From contig MERE01000176.1 of assembly GCA_001771975.1 (NCBI GenBank), forward strand, positions 1-14,794: a DNA stretch of 14,794 nucleotides. Direction: 5' to 3'. The translations under genes and the position numbers were made by a program. Positions 1-6,981 of this stretch are shown piece after piece. Source of the DNA: Betaproteobacteria bacterium RIFCSPLOWO2_02_FULL_68_150. Its GTDB lineage: Bacteria > Pseudomonadota > Gammaproteobacteria > Burkholderiales > SG8-39. How positions within the stretch are numbered: the stretch's first letter is position 1; every line of letters starts with the position of its first letter. The notes under the pieces are model-generated. The model saw only the letters and a program-made list of their open reading frames with translations. It had not been told where the DNA came from and did not search any database.

Positions 1-1
1 G

Positions 2-97
2 TTCTACATGGTCGCCGAGGAGGAAAAGAAGATCCGCGAGAACCCGCTCAAGGCGGGCAGCGACATCCTCAGGAAGGTCTTCGGCGCGCTGAAGTAG
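2..97 (+). CDS. 3' end of an unrecognised protein-coding gene (partial)
   Basis: An open frame enters from the left edge and ends at TAG 95-97, giving 31 visible residues that finish in ILRKVFGALK. The third codon positions are almost all G or C, as in the confident genes of this window, which supports real coding. The visible tail is charged (EEEKK, KIRE, LRK) and looks like an amphipathic C-terminal helix. It is too short to place in a family, so I assign no function. The gene converges on polA with a gap of only 21 bases (98-118). That gap holds an 8-bp palindrome (ACTGCAGT, 101-108) but no terminator hairpin with a T tract. Confidence 0.6.
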   Translation, partial: FYMVAEEEKKIRENPLKAGSDILRKVFGALK

Positions 98-118
98 CGC
101 ACTGCAGTCCTCCGGCGC

Positions 119-2845
119 TCAATGCGCCTGGTCCCAATTGTCCCCCACGCCGACATCCACCACGAGCGCGACCTCGAGTTTCGCCGCGTCCTGCATCAGC
201 CCGCGCACGCCTTCTTTGACCTGATCCAGCTCCGCCTCGGGCACTTCGAGCACCAACTCGTCATGCACCTGCATGAGGAGTTTGGCCGCAAGCTTTGCGC
301 GCGCGAGCCACTCATCCACCGCGATCATCGAAAGCTTGATCAGGTCCGCCGCGGTACCCTGCATCGGCGCGTTGATCGCCGCGCGTTCGGCGCCCTGGCG
401 GCGTGCGGGCGAGCCCGACTTCATCTCCGGCAGCCACAGCCGCCGGCCGAACACGGTTTCGACGTAGCCGTCGCGGCGCGCACGTTCGCGCGTCTCGTCC
501 ATGTAACGTTTCACGCGCGGATAGCGCGCGAAATACGAGTCGATATACGCCTGCGCGGTGGCGCGCTCGATGCCGAGGTTCTGCGCCAGGCCGTAGGACG
601 ACATCCCGTAGATGAGGCCGAAGTTGATCATCTTCGCCGTGCGCCGCTCGTCGCCGGACACCTGTTCCAGCGGCAGTCCGAACACTTCGGCCGCGGTCGC
701 CCGGTGCACGTCGTGGCCGTGCGCGAAGGCGTGTCGCAACCCTTCATCGCCGGAGATGTGCGCCATGATCCTCAATTCGATCTGCGAATAATCGGCACTC
801 AAGATCTTCCAGCCGGGCGGCGCGACGAACGCCTCGCGGATGCGCCGGCCCTGCGGCGTGCGCACCGGGATGTTCTGCAGATTGGGATCGTTCGAAGACA
901 GCCGGCCGGTCACCGCCACGGCTTGCGAGTAGGTGGTGTGCACGCGCCGCGTTTCGGCATTCACCATGCGCGGCAGCTTGTCGGTATAGGTTGACTTGAG
1001 CTTGGCGAGCGCGCGGTATTCGAGCAGCAGTCGCGGCAGCGGGTAGTCCGGCGCCAGCTCGGCGAGCGCGTCCTCGTCCGTGGATGGCTGCCCCGAGGGG
1101 GTCTTGCGCTTGACCGGCAGCTTGTGGCGCTCGAACAGGATTTCCTGGATTTGCTTGGGAGAGTTCAGGTTGAACGGCTGACCCGCCGCCTGGTGGGCTT
1201 TTTGCTCCAGCTCGAACATTTCCTTGCCGAGCTCGTGGCTCTGCGCCATGAGCTTCCCGCTATCGAGCAACACGCCGTTGCGCTCCATCCGCAGGAGCAC
1301 GGGCAGCAGCGGCATTTCGATGCGCTCGTAGATGTCGCGCAGCTTGTGCTCTGCGGCGAGCTTCGCATGGAGCACCCCGTGCACGGCCGCGGCGCAGTCG
1401 GCGTCTTCGGCGGCATATTCGGTGGCGCGCCCGATTTCGACCGCCGAGAACGGAATGCGCGCCGCTCCCTTGCCGGTCACCTCGTCGTAGGTGATGGTTT
1501 TCCAGCCCAGATGGCGCTGCGCGAGCGAATCGAGATCGTGCCGTTCATGCACCTCGAGCACGTACGATTCGAGCAGGGTGTCGTGCGCGATGCCGCCGAG
1601 GGCGATGCCGTGGTTGGCGAGCACGTGCGCATCGAACTTGAGGTTTTGTCCGACCTTGGCGTGGCGCGCGCTCTCCAGCCAGGGCCGCAGCAGTGCCAGC
1701 GCGTCGGCAAGCGGAATCTGCGCCGGCGCGCCCGGATACTGGTGGCCGAGCGGCAGATACCACGCGCTGTCGCCACAGGCGAACGACATGCCCACCAGGC
1801 GCGCCCGCATCGGCTCCAGTCCCGTGGTTTCGGTGTCGAAGCCGGTGAGCGGTGCCTGCTCGAGCTGTGTCAACACCGCATGCAAGGTGCCTGGCTCAGC
1901 GATGGCGAGGTAGTTGCGCCGCCCGACCGGTTGCGGCTGCGGCGTGCTGGCAGGCGCAGCGCTCATGTCGCGGCGCGGCTCGTCGGGGGCGTCGCCGTCC
2001 AGTTCGCGCCGCCAGGACCGGAAGCCGAAGCGTTCGTACAGCTCGCGCAACTTCGCCGTATCGCCGCCGCCGTCTGCGAGATCGGGCAGCGCAAGCGGCA
2101 GGCTGACGTCGCGCTTCGCGGTGAGCAGCGCGCGGCCCTTCGGCAGCCAGTCGAGCGCTTGGCGCAGGTTTTCGCCGACCGCGCCGCCGATTTCGGCTGC
2201 GTGCGCGATCACTTGGTCGAGCGAGCCGTACTGCGCGATCCACCTGGCGGCGGTTTTCGGCCCGACCTTTTCCACGCCCGGCACGTTGTCCACGGCGTCG
2301 CCGACCAGCGCGAGGTAATCGACGATCCGCTCCGGCGAGACGCCGAATTTCTGCCGCACGCCGTCGGGATCGAGCGTTTCATTGGCCATCGTGTTGACTA
2401 CCGTGACGCGCTCATCCACCAGTTGCGCCAGATCCTTGTCGCTGGACGAAATCACGCAGCGCCAGCCCGCGTGCTTCGCCTGCTGCGCGAGCGTCGCGAT
2501 GACGTCGTCGGCCTCCACGCCCTCAACCGATAGCACCGGCCAGCCGAGCGCCGCGACGAGTTCCTTCAGCGGCTCGACCTGCGCCGCCAGATCGTCGGGC
2601 ATCGGCGGCCGGTGTGCCTTGTACTGCGGGTACAGTTCGTCGCGGAAGGTCCTGCCCTTGGCATCGAACACGCAGGCGCGCGCCTGCGCCCGGTGATCGG
2701 CGGCGAGCCGCCGCAGCATCGCGGCCACGCCGTAGATCGCCCCGGTTGGCTCCGCGCGCGGGCCTTTCAGCTCGGGCAGCGCATGGAACGCCCGGTACAG
2801 GTACGACGAGCCGTCAACCAGCAGGAGCGTCTTTTCTGAATGCAT
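119..2845 (-). CDS. polA: DNA polymerase I
   Basis: Family A DNA polymerase with all three activities, used for Okazaki-fragment processing and gap filling in repair. Numbered from the ATG at 2845 (908 aa, the usual length), the 5'-3' exonuclease/FEN domain (about 1-285) keeps its acidic residues: D11, E111-D113-D114, D136/D138 and D183/D186 (GDAVDN). The 3'-5' proofreading domain (about 310-500) is complete: D337/E339 in FDTETTG, D405 in NLKFDAH, and Y477/D481 in YAAEDAD. The polymerase domain has motif A (ADYSQIEL, D685), motif B (R735, K738, Y746 in RTAKMINFGLIYG) and motif C (QVHDEL, D862). The start is ambiguous: the frame also has TTG 2863 and ATGs at 2857 and 2854. I chose 2845 because MHSEKTLLLVDGSS matches the family N-terminus. 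No strong Shine-Dalgarno sequence is visible. It is the only minus-strand gene here and is divergent from the DUF2782-thrB group. Confidence 0.98.
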   Translation of the reverse strand: MHSEKTLLLVDGSSYLYRAFHALPELKGPRAEPTGAIYGVAAMLRRLAADHRAQARACVFDAKGRTFRDELYPQYKAHRPPMPDDLAAQVEPLKELVAALGWPVLSVEGVEADDVIATLAQQAKHAGWRCVISSSDKDLAQLVDERVTVVNTMANETLDPDGVRQKFGVSPERIVDYLALVGDAVDNVPGVEKVGPKTAARWIAQYGSLDQVIAHAAEIGGAVGENLRQALDWLPKGRALLTAKRDVSLPLALPDLADGGGDTAKLRELYERFGFRSWRRELDGDAPDEPRRDMSAAPASTPQPQPVGRRNYLAIAEPGTLHAVLTQLEQAPLTGFDTETTGLEPMRARLVGMSFACGDSAWYLPLGHQYPGAPAQIPLADALALLRPWLESARHAKVGQNLKFDAHVLANHGIALGGIAHDTLLESYVLEVHERHDLDSLAQRHLGWKTITYDEVTGKGAARIPFSAVEIGRATEYAAEDADCAAAVHGVLHAKLAAEHKLRDIYERIEMPLLPVLLRMERNGVLLDSGKLMAQSHELGKEMFELEQKAHQAAGQPFNLNSPKQIQEILFERHKLPVKRKTPSGQPSTDEDALAELAPDYPLPRLLLEYRALAKLKSTYTDKLPRMVNAETRRVHTTYSQAVAVTGRLSSNDPNLQNIPVRTPQGRRIREAFVAPPGWKILSADYSQIELRIMAHISGDEGLRHAFAHGHDVHRATAAEVFGLPLEQVSGDERRTAKMINFGLIYGMSSYGLAQNLGIERATAQAYIDSYFARYPRVKRYMDETRERARRDGYVETVFGRRLWLPEMKSGSPARRQGAERAAINAPMQGTAADLIKLSMIAVDEWLARAKLAAKLLMQVHDELVLEVPEAELDQVKEGVRGLMQDAAKLEVALVVDVGVGDNWDQAH

Positions 2846-2889
2846 CCCGGACATCATGCGCAACGCAGAGGCTGTAGAGGCCCGCCGGC

Positions 2890-2910
2890 CGCGCTGGCGC
2901 CATCAGCGCG
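2890..2910. other. Inverted repeat in the predicted polA leader
   Basis: Perfect 7-bp arms CGCGCTG (2890-2896) and CAGCGCG (2904-2910) are separated by 7 bases. They lie between the predicted polA minus 10 element and the polA start, so on the minus strand this would form a GC-rich hairpin in the 5' leader, about 45 bases before the start codon. No T tract follows, so it is not an intrinsic terminator. In DNA this GC-rich it could be chance. Confidence 0.3.
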
Positions 2911-2931
2911 CGCAGCGGACGCGTTTTTTCC

Positions 2932-2940
2932 ATTATCGCA
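2932..2940 (-). promoter_or_regulatory. Candidate extended minus 10 promoter for polA
   Basis: Read on the minus strand this is TGCGATAAT: a GATAAT hexamer one base from the consensus TATAAT, preceded by the extended-minus-10 TGn. It sits in one of the few AT-rich patches of the divergent spacer. I see no good minus 35 at 16-18 bp, which an extended minus 10 can tolerate. A start near 2925 would give a leader of about 80 bases. No experimental support. Confidence 0.4.
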
Positions 2941-3011
2941 GAGTTCGTAGAGGGCACGGGCGTCCCGACGATCGGAGGGACCCCACCCCGCGAGGGCGCA
3001 TTCAGGTCGAG

Positions 3012-3017
3012 TAGAAT
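3012..3017 (+). promoter_or_regulatory. Candidate minus 10 element for the DUF2782-thrB group
   Basis: TAGAAT is one mismatch from TATAAT and ends only 7 bases before the ATG at 3025. If it is used, transcription would begin at or within a few bases of the start codon, giving a leaderless or near-leaderless mRNA. This fits the lack of a Shine-Dalgarno sequence. No convincing minus 35 is visible. The same arrangement recurs before the ferredoxin-like gene (13427-13432). Confidence 0.4.
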
Positions 3018-3024
3018 GGCTCCC

Positions 3025-3360
3025 ATGCGCAAGTCCCTCGCCCTGTTGCTCGCCGCGGCGGCATGCGCGGCGATTGCGCAAACGCCGCCAAAGCTCGAAC
3101 CGCTGCCCGAGGTCCCGCCGCCGCCACCAGGGGTGAGCGACCCGGGTGCGGATGACCCGCGCGTGATGATCAAGCCGCAGGAGGGCGACCGGGTCGAGGA
3201 GTACCGCGACGGCGGTCGCGTGGTGATGCTCAAGGTCACGCCGCGCAACGGGCCGCCCTATTATCTGGTAGACACCACCGGCAGCGGCAACTGGATGCGC
3301 CGCGAGTCGCTTGACGACGGCGTGCGCGTGCCGATGTGGACGATCAAGACGTTCGACTGA
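3025..3360 (+). CDS. DUF2782-family exported protein
   Basis: Small protein of 111 aa. Residues 1-18 are a typical signal peptide (MRKS, a hydrophobic Leu/Ala core, then AIAQ), followed by a proline-rich linker (about 20-36: PPKLEPLPEVPPPPPG) and a compact domain with the motifs PRVMIKPQEGDRVEEYRDGG, VTPRNGPPYYLVD and VPMWTIKTFD. These are hallmarks of DUF2782, a family of unknown role that is often found between polA and homoserine kinase in beta- and gammaproteobacteria. Location is inferred to be periplasm or envelope; no lipobox cysteine is seen. An in-frame ATG at 3016 overlaps the putative minus 10 element, so I prefer 3025. The stop is one base from the thrB start, which implies co-transcription and perhaps translational coupling. 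Confidence 0.85.
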   Translation: MRKSLALLLAAAACAAIAQTPPKLEPLPEVPPPPPGVSDPGADDPRVMIKPQEGDRVEEYRDGGRVVMLKVTPRNGPPYYLVDTTGSGNWMRRESLDDGVRVPMWTIKTFD

Positions 3361-3361
3361 T

Positions 3362-4315
3362 TTGTCGGTCTTCACGCCGGTTTCGGAAGGCCAGCTCGCC
3401 GCCTGGCTGAAGGGTTATTCGGTTGGCGGCGCGAGCACCTTCGAGCCGGTGGCCGCCGGCATCGAGAATACCAATTACTTTGTCACCACGGCGCAGGGCC
3501 GCTACGTCCTGACATTGTTCGAGCGGCTGCCGGCGAGCGAGCTGCCGTTCTATGTCGGGCTGATGGCACACCTTGCGCGGCATGGCATCCCCTGCCCGGC
3601 GCCGATCGCGGACCTCGCCGATCGCTACCTGTCGGAACTGAACGGCAAGCCGGCGGCGCTGGTGACGCGGCTGCCGGGTACGTCGATCGAGCGGCCGGGT
3701 GCGGCCGAATGCAGCGAACTGGGCGCGCTGCTGGCGCGCATGCATCTGGCCGGGCGCTCTTACCGCGGCTATCTGGACAACCCGCGCGGTCCGAAGTGGT
3801 GGCGCAGCGCGGCGCGCGCCGTGCGCGCCTTCCTCGATTCCGAGCGCGCGCAGCTGCTCGATACGGAGCTGCGCTATCAGTCGCACTTGCGCTTTTCGGA
3901 CCTGCCGCGCGGACCGGTGCACGCCGACCTCTTCCGCGACAACGTGCTGTTCGAAAACGGCCGCATTTCCGGCGTGATCGACTTCTATTTTGCAGGCGTG
4001 GACTGCTTCCTGTTCGATCTGGCGGTATGCGCCAACGACTGGTGTCTGGTCGATCCGGAGCGCGATCACCGGCTGCACGAGCCCCGCACGCGCGCACTGC
4101 TCGCCGCTTACGCGGTGCTGCGCCCGTTCACTGCAGCCGAGTGCCAGGCCTGGCCGGTGATGTTGCGCGCGGCGGCGCTGCGATTCTGGCTCTCGCGCCT
4201 GTTCGATTACTACCTGCCGCGGCCCGGCCAACTGGTGCGCGTGCACGATCCGGCGCACTTCCACGACGTATTGCGGCTGCGCGCGGCGACGGTGTCGGCG
4301 CCGTGGCTCGAATGA
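3362..4315 (+). CDS. thrB: Homoserine kinase, type II (APH/ChoK fold)
   Basis: Phosphorylates L-homoserine with ATP to O-phosphohomoserine, the step before threonine synthase. The 317-aa product is of the aminoglycoside-phosphotransferase-like type, not the GHMP type of E. coli. It opens with MSVFTPVSEGQLAAWL, as is typical of proteobacterial ThrB of this class. The N-lobe nucleotide region includes GIENTNYFVTT (33-43) and YVLTLFE (48-54). The catalytic loop HADLFRDN (H187, D189, N194) and the metal-binding GVIDFYF (D207) are intact. The start is TTG at 3362, one base after the DUF2782 stop; an upstream in-frame frame lies inside DUF2782 and has no family similarity. No Shine-Dalgarno sequence is visible, so translation may be coupled to the upstream gene. 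Its stop nearly touches the next gene. Confidence 0.93.
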   Translation: MSVFTPVSEGQLAAWLKGYSVGGASTFEPVAAGIENTNYFVTTAQGRYVLTLFERLPASELPFYVGLMAHLARHGIPCPAPIADLADRYLSELNGKPAALVTRLPGTSIERPGAAECSELGALLARMHLAGRSYRGYLDNPRGPKWWRSAARAVRAFLDSERAQLLDTELRYQSHLRFSDLPRGPVHADLFRDNVLFENGRISGVIDFYFAGVDCFLFDLAVCANDWCLVDPERDHRLHEPRTRALLAAYAVLRPFTAAECQAWPVMLRAAALRFWLSRLFDYYLPRPGQLVRVHDPAHFHDVLRLRAATVSAPWLE

Positions 4316-4316
4316 G

Positions 4317-5096
4317 GTGCGGGTGAAGGCGCGTGTCGTACCCCTGGGGCGCGGCGCGCGCTGGCTGGCTGAGGGTTGGCGCCTGTTCCGCGTCGCGCCC
4401 TCGAACTGGCTCGCGCTGGTGTTCGTCTATTGGATGGTGATGACCGCGGTCAGCCTGGTACCGCTCCTCGGCGTGCCGGTGGCGATGGTGCTGATCCCCG
4501 GTTTCTCGGTCGGCTTCATGGCGGCGAGCCGGCGCAGCGCGCAGGGCAGGGCGCCGGAGATGCGCAGCCTGTTCGACGGCTTTCGCGACCGGGCCACGGT
4601 TCAGCTCGGCCTCGGCGCGGTGTACCTGCTGTCGCTAGCGCTGCTGCTCGGGGCTACGGCATTGGCCGACGACGGCGTGCTCGCGCGCTGGATGCTGCTG
4701 GGCAGCCGGCCGAGCGACGAACTGCTGCAGTCCGACGGTTTCCACGTCGCGCTCGCGATCGGCGCCGGCCTTTACCTCCCGGTGATGATGCTGTTCTGGT
4801 TCGCGCCGCTGCTCGCGGCCTGGCATGCGATGGCGGCGGGTCAGGCCCTTTTCTACAGTTTCTTTGCCTGTCTGATGAACTGGCGCGCGTTTCTCGGCTA
4901 CAGCGCGGCGGCCGCGTTCGTCACGTTGGTGATCCCGTTCGTCGTGCTGGGCGTGCTGCTGCTGGTCTCCGGCGGGCAGCTCCGGGTTGCCGCCATGACG
5001 CTCGTCTTTCCGCTGCTCATCATTCTGCTGCCGACGCTGTTTGCGAGCTTTTACGCCAGCTACGACGACGTATTTGGCGTGCACGACGCAGACTGA
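4317..5096 (+). CDS. BPSS1780-like polytopic inner-membrane protein
   Basis: A 259-aa hydrophobic protein that resembles the BPSS1780 family of betaproteobacterial membrane proteins, whose function is unknown. A basic N-terminus (MRVKARVVPLGRGARW) precedes an aromatic GWRLF..APSNW motif. About six membrane segments follow, at roughly 31-50, 51-70, 96-117, 143-166, 192-217 and 223-246. The protein ends in YDDVFGVHDAD. I see no catalytic motif. The start could be GTG 4317 or GTG 4323 (MKARVVPL). Either way it begins within 1-7 bases of the thrB stop, so it is probably in the same operon. The family name rests on remembered sequence style and gene context, not a search. Confidence 0.75.
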   Translation: MRVKARVVPLGRGARWLAEGWRLFRVAPSNWLALVFVYWMVMTAVSLVPLLGVPVAMVLIPGFSVGFMAASRRSAQGRAPEMRSLFDGFRDRATVQLGLGAVYLLSLALLLGATALADDGVLARWMLLGSRPSDELLQSDGFHVALAIGAGLYLPVMMLFWFAPLLAAWHAMAAGQALFYSFFACLMNWRAFLGYSAAAAFVTLVIPFVVLGVLLLVSGGQLRVAAMTLVFPLLIILLPTLFASFYASYDDVFGVHDAD

Positions 5097-5101
5097 GGGA
5101 C

Positions 5102-5269
5102 GTGCCGTGTCCGTCGGGCCTGCAGGGGCTGGCGCGCTTCACGGATGACACCGGCGCCGAGGCCGATTATATTGTGGTGGAGATGGCGCGCGCAGTACCT
5201 GGCCCGGACTGGTTGCCCCGCTTCGTCGAACGGGCCGAGCGTGGCGGCATCGAGCGCGTGCTGCTTTGA
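5102..5269 (+). CDS. Possible small hypothetical ORF (55 aa)
   Basis: This fills the gap between the BPSS1780-like gene and the PilZ-like gene. From GTG 5102 the frame gives 55 residues containing EADYIVVEMARAVPGPDWLP and ending GGIERVLL. A GAGGGA stretch lies just upstream (5095-5100), though too close to the GTG for an ideal ribosome binding site. GC at third positions is high but somewhat lower than in the flanking genes. I recognise no family. Against it: a strong promoter-like sequence (5145-5173) lies inside the ORF, so the stretch may be a regulatory spacer. The same frame extends far upstream as a shadow of the previous gene, which should be ignored. Confidence 0.35.
   Translation: MPCPSGLQGLARFTDDTGAEADYIVVEMARAVPGPDWLPRFVERAERGGIERVLL
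5145..5173 (+). promoter_or_regulatory. Strong sigma70-like promoter candidate
   Basis: ATGACA (5145-5150, 5 of 6 against TTGACA) and TATATT (5168-5173, 5 of 6 against TATAAT) are separated by exactly 17 bp. This is the best promoter match I found by eye, in an AT-rich patch of otherwise GC-rich DNA. Predicted transcription starts near 5180, giving a leader of about 100-110 bases before the PilZ-like gene. It implies that this gene can be transcribed apart from thrB and the membrane-protein gene. Confidence 0.5.
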
Positions 5270-5278
5270 CCCCCACCG

Positions 5279-6892
5279 ATGGGACCTGACGTGAACGATT
5301 TCGAGCTGCCGAGCCTCACTCCGGACGCTGTGCCCAAGTTCGTCGACGCCGCCACCGCCAAGGCGTGGGTGTCGAGCGTGCCGCTCGCCAATGTGGCGAG
5401 CGCGCAGCAGACGATGCTCGATCAGCTGCAGCAGTTCAACCGCTGCGTCACCCGCGCCAGCGCGCGCCTGGGTGCGCTCGAGGTCTTGCGCGAGGCGGTC
5501 CATTTCGTGCAGATCGAGCAGGCCAAGCGCTTTACCAACCGCGCCCTGCCGATGGCGCAAGCCGAGAGCGAGGTGTTCTCCGGCACGATCGCGCTGTGGG
5601 AGCAGATGCGGATCGGCTATTTACGCTGCCTGGTAGCGGTATTCGCCGACGAGCCCGGCATGCGCGCCGAGGCGGCGCGCGTCTGCCAGCGCGCGCTGGT
5701 CTGCGCCGGACTGAAGATGTTCCATCACTACCGGGCGTGCCGGCAGGTGCCGAAGGGCGAGTGGCGCATCCTGCACACACTGCTTGCCAAGGCCGAAGAA
5801 CTCAAGGTCGTCAACGAGGTCGTGCGCGACCCGCTGAATCGCGATGTCTTCGAGGCCTCGCCGCGCATTGCCTATCTGCGTGCGGTGCTGATGGGCATGG
5901 CGAGCCCCAACGAACTCAGCCAGCGCCAGTTGACCTTCGTCGCGCATCTGCTCGAGCGTTGGGCGGAGAAGGTCGAGAGCTCCGCGCAGCCTGCGGCGCA
6001 GGACGACCTGCCGCCGCTGGTGGCGGACCTGGGCGGCGACGCGTGTCCGGCGCGCGACGGCGCGACGGCGAAGACGCCCCGTTTCCTCGATACGCGGGCG
6101 CTCGCCGCGACGCTGCGCAATCGCATCGGCCTGCTCAGAAAGGGTGAATCGCCCGCCAAGCTGGCACTCGGTGAGGACTGCGTGCAACCGATGTGCGAGC
6201 AATTGCTGGTGTTCCTTTACCGCCAGTGGTGCCAGCCGCAGCGGCCACGCGGCGCCGAACGCCGGCCCGCCGCCGGCGTTGCCCTGACGGGCAACGACCT
6301 CGCGGCAATCCATTTTCATGTGTCGGGCAAGGTATTCCGCCAGCCCGGCGTGCCGACCGAGCTGTCGAAGAAGGAACGCGAGGAGCTCGCGACTTTCGGG
6401 CGCATCAGCACGCGCGATGAGGAGTTCGGCCACGCGCGCGGCTATCAGCTGGAACGGTGGCAGGTGCGGGACGAAAGCGCGAGCGGCCTGAAGATCGTGC
6501 GTCCGTCGGGAATCGAGGGCAAGCGCCATAGCAGCGGGCAGCTGATCAGCATCCGGCGCGAAGGGTCGCAGCATTTCGTGCTCGGCCAGATGCGTTGGGT
6601 GCTGGAGACGCAGAAGGGCGACATCGTGGCCGGGGTCCGGCTGCTCCCCGGCCTGCCCGGCGCCATTGCCGTGCGTCCCTCTGGCCTCAACGTGGCGAAT
6701 GAAAGGTATGTCCAGGCGTTGTCGCTCACGCAGACCGAGTCTTCGCCGCCGACCATGGTTCTACCTCCCGGCTGGTACAAGCCCAAGCGCGTCGTCGAGG
6801 TGTTCGTCGAGGCGCCGGTACGAACACGCTTCATCGATCTGCTGGAGCGAGGCAGCGACTATGAACGAATCTCGTACCAGGTCGTCGTCTAG
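5279..6892 (+). CDS. Large uncharacterised protein with C-terminal PilZ-like (c-di-GMP) module
   Basis: A 537-aa soluble protein. Residues 1-230 look all-helical (for example ALEVLREAVHFVQIEQAKR, then LLAKAEELKVVNEVVRDPL). About 231-272 is a Pro/Ala/Gly-rich linker and 275-320 another helical segment. The region about 370-465 is predicted beta-rich and carries RISTR (R375xxxR379), then 18 residues later DESASG (D398xSxxG403). This is the two-part RxxxR plus [D/N]xSxxG signature of c-di-GMP-binding PilZ domains. QMRWVLE (W440) and AGVRLLPG continue the barrel-like pattern. The C-terminus (466-537) may be a further beta module. I cannot name the family; a c-di-GMP effector role is an inference. 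No transmembrane segment is seen. The start is ATG 5279 or GTG 5291; the latter has a weak GGGA upstream. It ends 89 bases before ubiE. Confidence 0.75.
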   Translation: MGPDVNDFELPSLTPDAVPKFVDAATAKAWVSSVPLANVASAQQTMLDQLQQFNRCVTRASARLGALEVLREAVHFVQIEQAKRFTNRALPMAQAESEVFSGTIALWEQMRIGYLRCLVAVFADEPGMRAEAARVCQRALVCAGLKMFHHYRACRQVPKGEWRILHTLLAKAEELKVVNEVVRDPLNRDVFEASPRIAYLRAVLMGMASPNELSQRQLTFVAHLLERWAEKVESSAQPAAQDDLPPLVADLGGDACPARDGATAKTPRFLDTRALAATLRNRIGLLRKGESPAKLALGEDCVQPMCEQLLVFLYRQWCQPQRPRGAERRPAAGVALTGNDLAAIHFHVSGKVFRQPGVPTELSKKEREELATFGRISTRDEEFGHARGYQLERWQVRDESASGLKIVRPSGIEGKRHSSGQLISIRREGSQHFVLGQMRWVLETQKGDIVAGVRLLPGLPGAIAVRPSGLNVANERYVQALSLTQTESSPPTMVLPPGWYKPKRVVEVFVEAPVRTRFIDLLERGSDYERISYQVVV

Positions 6893-6947
6893 GGACGCGC
6901 TACCGTAAAGCGCTTCCCGCAGCGTCTCGCAGAGCGGGCGCGCTCGG

Positions 6948-6953
6948 TAAAAT
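6948..6953 (+). promoter_or_regulatory. Candidate minus 10 element for ubiE
   Basis: TAAAAT, one mismatch from TATAAT, lies in the 89-base spacer 6893-6981, the only gap before ubiE. A start near 6960 would give a leader of about 22 bases. No convincing minus 35 is visible. The element is part of an 8-base direct repeat, TCGGTAAA, at 6944-6951 and again at 6970-6977. Upstream, 6910-6943 can form an imperfect GC-rich hairpin (CCCGC with GCGGG, plus a GCGC pair) without a T tract. Confidence 0.35.
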
Positions 6954-6981
6954 AAGCAATCACCCACTTTCGGTAAACCCC

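Noticed and set aside
122..2533. Long plus-strand frames opposite polA (122-994, 1124-2533)
   Set aside because: polA is unmistakable on the other strand with all catalytic motifs. The plus-strand products are shadow-like and lack domains.
4376..5101. Plus-strand frame leading into the 55-aa small ORF
   Set aside because: It overlaps the membrane-protein gene in another frame and has Arg-rich shadow composition. Only the last 55 codons could be real.
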